Origin: Podochytrium sp. JEL0797
Taxonomy: Eukaryota > Chytridiomycota > Chytridiomycetes > Chytridiales > Chytriomycetaceae
Direction of reading: 5' to 3'
Assembly: GCA_027596195.1 (NCBI GenBank)
Contig: JADGJG010000168.1
Location: 1 to 34,746, forward strand
Length of the DNA stretch: 34,746 nt
The notes below the pieces were generated by a model that saw only the letters and a program-made list of their open reading frames with translations, had not been told where the DNA came from and did no database searches. How positions within the stretch are numbered: the first letter of the stretch is position 1; the number at the start of each line of letters is the position of its first letter. Position numbers and translations under genes: made by a program. Positions 29,707-34,746 of the stretch are shown here, piece after piece.

Positions 29707-30376
29707 TCACATCTCCTCCAACGACTTCATTGTCTCTGCGTATTCCGTCTTGAGCGTGTTGTGCGTGTCCTTGAGCTCGTCGTGTTTCTTCTCGAGCTCG
29801 GCCTTTTCGCTCTCGAGGAGATTCGACTTGCGCTCGTGGTGTTCGGCCTTGACTTCGAGAATGCGGAGTCTAAGATCAATAACTAATTTAGTTATCAAGT
29901 ATCGAATAATAAGGGGTTGGGTTTCGCCACACCCAATAAGGCGACAAATAAGGCGCCCATTTCAAACTCACTGCGCGGTCGAGTCCTCAGCCCGTTTCTC
30001 AGCCCTCTCGAGATCCGATGTCAGCAAAGAAACCTTGTTGTTCAAGCTCTGGATCGTTGTCTCCTGCTTTTCAACCATCGCTTTCAAGTCCTTGACCTCA
30101 GCCTCGAAAGCTTCGGCCTTCGAATTGCTGTGTTCGGCTTCGATTCGGAGCTTTTCGAGTTTCTAAATGGAGTTGTAAAAGGAGGCGATGAGGAGAGGTT
30201 CGACGAATCAAGCTTGTTGGGTTGTTTGCGGGTCATGATCAACTCCCAGGTCAACGCCCGATTGAGATACAAGCTTGATCACCCGTTGTGTAAACGATCC
30301 AGACAAACGGGCACCACTACTGCTGATACAGTCATAAAACGAAGGATGGTCCACTCACTTCCTTGATCTTGTCCAT
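29707..30376 (-). CDS. Tropomyosin, short form (123 residues)
   Basis: Three exons, 30376-30359, 30162-29972 and 29869-29707, sum to 372 nt and 123 residues. The first coding exon is only six codons, MDKIKE, the typical fungal tropomyosin start. The whole protein is a continuous coiled coil with a heptad pattern: KLEKLRIEAEHSNSKAEAFE, EVKDLKAMVEKQETTIQSLN, and a conserved end VKAEHHERKSNLLESEKAE, then YAETMKSLEEM and TGA. Tropomyosin binds along actin cables and protects and regulates them. Fungal forms usually have about 161 or 199 residues; 123 would span about three actin subunits if each spans roughly 40 residues. No missing exon is obvious in the 196-nt and 102-nt introns. Gene identity is strong. 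Confidence 0.85.
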
Positions 30377-30471
30377 GGTCGTCAATTTGGGGGTTGGTTT
30401 TTCCGTAACTTTTTTGTTCCACCAGTCAACAATCGCCTTGACTCACCGCTTCGAGCTTGTCGCGCCCCAAA

Positions 30472-31758
30472 ATGCCACGCAAGATTCCAGCCAAAGCATT
30501 TCAAAGCCTTGACTCATGTCCTTCCTCAACAGTTTCCCTCAAACGCGGCCTTGACGACGACATTGACCAAGAATCACACTCCCTGGCTAGCCCTAAACAC
30601 AGCCGCAGAAACACGGCAGAACCATTTCCTTCTGCCAGTACACTTCACGAGTCTGTTGATTCAATTGGTGTGCTTTTGGAAGGCGGACATGTTGCGAAGC
30701 CAACTCATGTGTTGTGGAAAGGCTTTCAACGGTTCCTTGCGCGAACTTTCAAACCGAGCAACATGATTCATCACTCTTCAGAGCCGGTGGTGTCTCCGCG
30801 AGTATCGGTTCGTTCGAAATCGCCGAAAGAATCAGCGCGACAACAACCTTCCATTTCCCCTGAAACGCGCCCTGAAACGACCGATCCCCAACAACAACAT
30901 CAAACAACCCCACAAATCACAGTCAATCCAGTTTCCGAAAGCATCGACACCTTGCATGGCCACCAACAGTCTTCGTTCCAAACCGCACCCATCGGTCTCC
31001 ACCCTTCCTCCCTCAAAGCGACCCCCGCGTTGACGACACGAACCCCAAGCTCACTCAGTTTTCGCACCCATCCATCCATCATAGCCATGAGCTCCACGTC
31101 GTCCCTCTCCATCGTTGAAGAAAACGGCTCTTTCGTCCCCACTTGCTCCGTCAGCACGAGACGCCGCCCAATCACATGGACCCCGGAACCCACGCGTCTC
31201 GGCGCGAAAAGCACTTACGCGTCTTCAGAACCGTCTCTCAACCATCCTTCCTCCTCGCGAGCAGACTCGTTGCGAAGAACCGGGTCGCGACGGACAAACA
31301 ACTCTCAACCGCAACGACCCGCAAGTTTGATTGTATCCACGAATTTCGGAGACTTGCTGATTGGACCTACACTTACGGGTGGCGGGCGGTTGGGGAGTTC
31401 CACAAGGAGTAGCAGTCTCATGGATCTCAAACGGCTGTCACGCATCGCGACGCAGATTTCTCTCGCGGGTTCTGAGTCCTGCGCGGAGTCGATTCATTCG
31501 GTCAAGTCTTGTACGGCGGTCGGGCTTCCGATTCAGAACAAGTTGACGGCGACGCCGTTGTCTCTCGACTTGGATACATTTTTTAAGGAGCTGGAGGAGT
31601 TGGTGGCGCCTGTGGTGGTGGACGAAGAGCAGATGGATGAGTCGTTTGAGGAGACCTTTAATGACACAAGGGTGGTGTTTGAAGAGGTGGGTGGGAGGAG
31701 GGAGGGGAAAGCGTTGGCGGGTGGGAGTACGATTCGAGTAAATAAACCTCCAATTTAA
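30472..31758 (+). CDS. Disordered Ser/Thr/Pro-rich protein, unknown
   Basis: A single-exon frame of 428 residues starting at MPRKIPAKAFQSLDSC; a start five codons further upstream would need TTG. The sequence is Ser/Thr/Pro/Gln-rich with several basic patches (SRRNTAEPF, TRRRPITWTPEP, SSRADSLRRTGSRRTN) that look like kinase target sites. A short segment near residue 75 (THVLWKGFQRFLARTF) could form an amphipathic helix. The C-terminus is acidic (EELVAPVVVDEEQMDESFEE). No domain recognised. AATAAA at 31741-31746 overlaps its last codons. It begins 95 bases from the divergent tropomyosin start and converges with the VOC-protein gene. Confidence 0.6.
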   Translation: MPRKIPAKAFQSLDSCPSSTVSLKRGLDDDIDQESHSLASPKHSRRNTAEPFPSASTLHESVDSIGVLLEGGHVAKPTHVLWKGFQRFLARTFKPSNMIHHSSEPVVSPRVSVRSKSPKESARQQPSISPETRPETTDPQQQHQTTPQITVNPVSESIDTLHGHQQSSFQTAPIGLHPSSLKATPALTTRTPSSLSFRTHPSIIAMSSTSSLSIVEENGSFVPTCSVSTRRRPITWTPEPTRLGAKSTYASSEPSLNHPSSSRADSLRRTGSRRTNNSQPQRPASLIVSTNFGDLLIGPTLTGGGRLGSSTRSSSLMDLKRLSRIATQISLAGSESCAESIHSVKSCTAVGLPIQNKLTATPLSLDLDTFFKELEELVAPVVVDEEQMDESFEETFNDTRVVFEEVGGRREGKALAGGSTIRVNKPPI

Positions 31759-31776
31759 TGTCAGTTTGAAATCTAT

Positions 31777-34146
31777 TTAAAACTTGGCCGACCGACTCTT
31801 TGGCCTATCTTCCGACCGTATCGATTCGCGAGTTACAGCTCTCGTTGCATCAATCGCCTCAACCTTTGGCCTATCTTCCGACAGTATCGATTCACGCGTT
31901 GCAGCTCTCGTCGCATCAATCGCGCCCGCCTTTGTCGAAGCAGTTGTTGCGTCCCCCACCACCACCCCTTCAGCAATACCTTCAGCTCCCGCCTCAACTT
32001 CTTCCCCATCATTTTCCCCACCCCCCACCACTTGCGTGTCGTTTTCAATTTTTTGCATCTTGATTTTAATCGTCTGTGGCAACGGCAGAATCTTTTCAGG
32101 AGCCGAAAACGCCTCTGGCCGTTCTGCAACATCTTGCGGTGGCGGCGCCTTCGAAACACTATTGATTTCATTCATCTCGGGAACCCGAATCGCCCCTTCC
32201 GACAAGGTTTTTGAAATCCCACCCAAATAAGATTTGCTAATCACTTTGTTTTTGAGCGGGAACGCGTCTTGTGAGGTGGATGCACCGCGATCCAAGGCGG
32301 AGGAAGGTTCGTGTTCGACAATGGATTTCATGACTTTGGATTCCGCGGCGGCTGTGGCAGCGGCGGCAGCGGCAGCTGTTGCAGCTAGGGCAATGTTGGC
32401 ATCTTTGACGGCTTCAAGGGGGTCCAAGGTCTTTGGGGTGAATACTTCAACGTAGTGTTCATTGTGGGGGTCTTTGAAGCGGCTGTATTGTCCGATTCCG
32501 GGGATACGCGTTCGGCCGGGTTCCCTTTTTTTCGTGTGTTGGAAACGTGGATGAGGGTGAAGAGTTTTTTACCAGATGACTTCATTCGGACGTTCCCATT
32601 CCCATCGTTTCAAGAGCCCATCCAAACTGGGCACTTCGACACCGATGGCCATCAATTGAGAATTCCGCTTGTCGATTTGCCGTGCGTCCATCGATTCAGC
32701 CACGACTTTCCCCGTGAAACAAATGGACGCGCCCAGTGACCTTGGTTCACTCGCGAGCCATACAAACTGCGTTTTCGTTAACCCGACAACGTAGTCTTCG
32801 GAATCGACTGCACGAATGCCCTATAGGAAAGATAACTTTGCTTTTAAGCTCGCGCAAACGATAGAGGGGAAAGGAGGGGAGGGGGGGGGGGGGTTCATAC
32901 AAGCATATTCGCGTTCTTTACACCTTTAGGATTCGGCTCCACAGGCACCACACTCCCCTTCTTCCTCTTCTCCTTCTTCTCCCCACCATGGGCAGCCGCC
33001 ACAGCCGCATTCCCAGCTCCAGCCGCACCCACATACGAAAATAAGCGTTCATAATACTGCACGGTCGCGTCCAAGCTTCCTGTCGGAATCGCGTAATACC
33101 CCGTGCGCGCGAACCACTGTCTTTTTTTGGCGGACGCGGACGTGAACGGGTCGTCGAGTTGGAGTTCGGTGAGTTCAATCAGACGGACTTCGATTTCGTT
33201 GGGGTCTGTGAGGATGGCGATTTGGGCGCCTTGGAAGGAAGTGGCGGGGAGGGAAGTTTCGAAGCCTAATGTTCCGTTTGCGAAAATGATGTGAGTTGTA
33301 GGGGGAATCCCCCCGTTCCGTTGCTCTCACCTTTTGATGCGAGGCGTTTGATAACGCGCGACAGGAAGCGGACGTAAATGACAAGGTATTCTTGGTTTCG
33401 GGCTTTGGGTTTGACGTTGGAGGATTTTTTGGGTGGGAGTGCGGGCGGCACAGCGAGGTCCGCGTTAGATTCATCCTTCTCTTCTGGTCTCTATTCAAAA
33501 ATCAAATGTAAATAATACACAATATTAAGGTGCCGTAAAATCCCAAACCTGAGTAGTGAGATTGGTAAACACAAGTTGAAACTGACATTGATCCACCGGT
33601 TCCGTGCCCGGGACTGGTGCCCCCACAAACGAGAGACACAAGTCCGTTTTGTAAAGGCTCGGGGTGGCGGACGAATCAGAATGTGCCTCAGCGGCTTTCG
33701 ACGCGTTGTTTTCGGCGATCGTCGGTTCCGCCATCAGGGTTCCCGCGAGCTCAGCAACGGCTTTCGCTTTGACGGCGGCCATTCTCTCAGTCATGGATAC
33801 TTAATATTCTCCAGGTTTAGATCGACGAGAGGCGATCAGGAATGGAAAAAAGCATTATACCCCGCGGTTTCCAATTGTCCGCCTTCGCATCCCCAGGCCC
33901 TTTCGGCATCTCTTCTGCGGTCCCAGGCGCCCCACTGGGAGTGCCCGGCGTATTCGGGTTCTTATTGCTGCTGAGTTGGTATTCGACGCTCATCCCAAGG
34001 CTGACGTAGAATTCCTTGGTGCGCGAAATATCGACACAAGACAGACGTATGTATTTGAGTGTATAGAGGTGGCCAGTGGATGAGGATAGACCGGAGGCTC
34101 CGGATCCGATGGATCCAGGTCCGGTGGGTTTGGATGGCTTTCCCAT
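31777..34146 (-). CDS. Double VOC (glyoxalase-fold) protein with Ala-rich, repeat-bearing C-terminus
   Basis: Six exons (34146-33861, 33799-33549, 33490-33331, 33265-32901, 32820-32573, 32524-31777) sum to 2058 nt and 685 residues. A first vicinal-oxygen-chelate module starts near residue 30 (LKYIRLSCVDISRTKEFYVS, LGMSVEYQL) and ends IAILTDPNEIEVRLIEL, with long low-complexity insertions. A second runs from about 278 (RTGYYAIPTGSLDATVQYYE) to GIGQYSRFKDPHNEHYVEVF. VOC modules pair to form a metal-dependent active site as in glyoxalase I; I cannot confirm the metal ligands, so the reaction is unknown. The C-terminal 215 residues hold an Ala tract (about 480-497) and two 22-residue repeats ending in SEDRPK. 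It ends close to a convergent neighbour. Confidence 0.75.
31798..31929. repeat. Two tandem 66-bp units in the VOC-protein 3' coding end
   Basis: The unit starting ctttggcctatcttccgac at 31798 recurs at 31864 with about ten changes. In the protein (minus strand) it gives two 22-residue repeats, EAIDATRAVTRESIRSEDRP and a near copy. The 66-bp period keeps the frame, so copy number can change without breaking the gene. Confidence 0.8.
32881..32893 (-). repeat. Mononucleotide G13/C13 tract inside an intron
   Basis: Thirteen G on the plus strand. On the coding (minus) strand this is a C13 run seven bases into intron 4 of the VOC-protein gene, directly after the gtatgaa donor. Confidence 0.8.
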
Positions 34147-34277
34147 GGGACGTGAATTTTGTTTGTGTTTGTCACGGACTTGTTTTTTTGCGCACAAGAG
34201 AAGAAAACTAATAAATAAAAGTAGAGAGAGGAAGAGGAGAAAGAAGAGAAAAATGAAAGGGAGAAATTGAAAAGGAA

Positions 34278-34349
34278 TGACCTCGACGTGATTTGAACAC
34301 GCAACCTTTCGCTTTGGAGACGAACGCGCTACCGTTGCGCCACGAAGTC
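34278..34349 (-). tRNA. tRNA-Trp (anticodon CCA), right copy
   Basis: The same 72-nt tRNA-Trp as at 388-459, on the opposite strand, base for base identical. Downstream on its own strand a T4 run follows within a few bases (complement of 34271-34274 region), and a longer T-rich stretch after that. Its 5' flank (34350 onwards) resembles the left copy but has several differences, so the tRNA is under stronger constraint or conversion than its surroundings. Confidence 0.95.
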
Positions 34350-34684
34350 ATGGTTGTTTATTCGAACAGTCAAGTTATATTCAGAGCACTCCTCGCACAG
34401 TTTTGGTGATGGGGTTGAGTGGTGTGAAGGTCAAGGGTGTGTGTGTGAAAAGGAAACGTAGAGGAAGGGACGAGCCTGAGTGAAGCGACTGGCTTGGAAA
34501 AACTGAGGGTTTCAGAGCTCATCAGGGAATAGAGTTCAGTCGTAGTCATTTAACACATCACAAACATAGCGAGAAACAAGCAAAAAAACAGAGACAAACA
34601 ATTCATTATGCTAAAAAAGGCTCTGCTTTATTGATCAAACGACATCCGAAATACACATTAAAATACGACTCAGACACATCGCAT

Positions 34685-34746
34685 TTATCCTCCGAATCCG
34701 TAAATGGTTCGGCCCTGTCTCTTAAGAGCGTAAACAACATCGAGCG
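34685..34746 (-). CDS. Histone H4, C-terminal end only (inverted copy, cut by the window edge)
   Basis: Reverse complement of bases 1-62: LDVVYALKRQGRTIYGFGG and TAA. The 5' part lies to the right of the window. AATAAA on this strand corresponds to 34632-34627. Sequence between this gene and the tRNA (34350-34684) shows no other coding potential. Confidence 0.95.
   Translation of the reverse strand, partial: LDVVYALKRQGRTIYGFGG

Larger units (their letters stand above)
34276..34746. repeat. Right copy of the window-spanning inverted repeat
   Basis: Reverse complement of 1-461. The outermost 99 bases are identical to the left copy, the tRNA is identical, and the spacer between them differs by substitutions and a replaced stretch of some 60 bases. 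The copy is cut by the right window edge inside the H4 gene. Confidence 0.95.

Noticed and set aside
1..34746. Mobile element or virus bounded by terminal inverted repeats
   Set aside because: The repeats are host genes (histone H4, tRNA-Trp), the interior is ordinary intron-bearing cellular genes, and no transposase, integrase, reverse transcriptase or capsid gene is seen.

Overview
This window is eukaryotic nuclear DNA, gene-dense and moderately GC-rich, with many short spliceosomal introns (about 48 to 196 nt, GTGAGT/GTAAGT-type donors, (C/T)AG acceptors) and AATAAA-like signals just after stop codons. The gene set (URM1, a Dus2-type dihydrouridine synthase, a YTA7/ATAD2-type bromodomain AAA protein, PMP3, an Scn1/TatD-like nuclease, tropomyosin, PAS-kinase-like kinases) points to an opisthokont. 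An early-diverging, chytrid-like fungus is my best guess; that placement is inference.

The two ends of the window are inverted copies of one unit (1-461 and 34276-34746). Each copy carries the 3' end of a histone H4 gene, whose 5' part lies outside the window, and a complete tRNA-Trp(CCA), both pointing inwards.

Layout from the left: H4 3' end and tRNA-Trp; PMP3; a TatD-family hydrolase; a damaged FAX/metaxin-like GST-fold gene; an acidic disordered protein and a small unknown protein (both minus); a poorly understood kilobase; a large disordered coiled-coil protein (plus) convergent with an S/P-rich protein carrying an RVxF motif (minus); a tandem pair of unrecognised four-TM proteins (plus); the tRNA dihydrouridine synthase (minus); two mitochondrial-type J-domain paralogues (minus), one of them broken; URM1 (plus), divergent from the intact J protein across 76 bp; the 1503-residue YTA7/ATAD2 homologue (plus).

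The right third holds three tandem PAS-kinase-like Ser/Thr kinases (minus) that lack PAS domains and carry a disordered insert after the hinge. These are followed by a short tropomyosin (minus), a disordered protein (plus), a 685-residue double VOC/glyoxalase-fold protein (minus), and the inverted tRNA-Trp/H4 unit.

Functionally the window mixes translation support (tRNA-Trp, Dus2, Urm1), chromatin (H4, YTA7/ATAD2), mitochondrial proteostasis (J proteins), cytoskeleton (tropomyosin) and signalling (kinase cluster). There is no metabolic operon-like logic. The main unusual signals are the inverted H4/tRNA ends, the kinase array, the unassigned four-TM pair, two genes with frame-breaking damage, and the three-actin-length tropomyosin. 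I see no transposon, CRISPR array or virus. All exon models were assembled by eye; the exon sums close in frame, but no transcript data were available.
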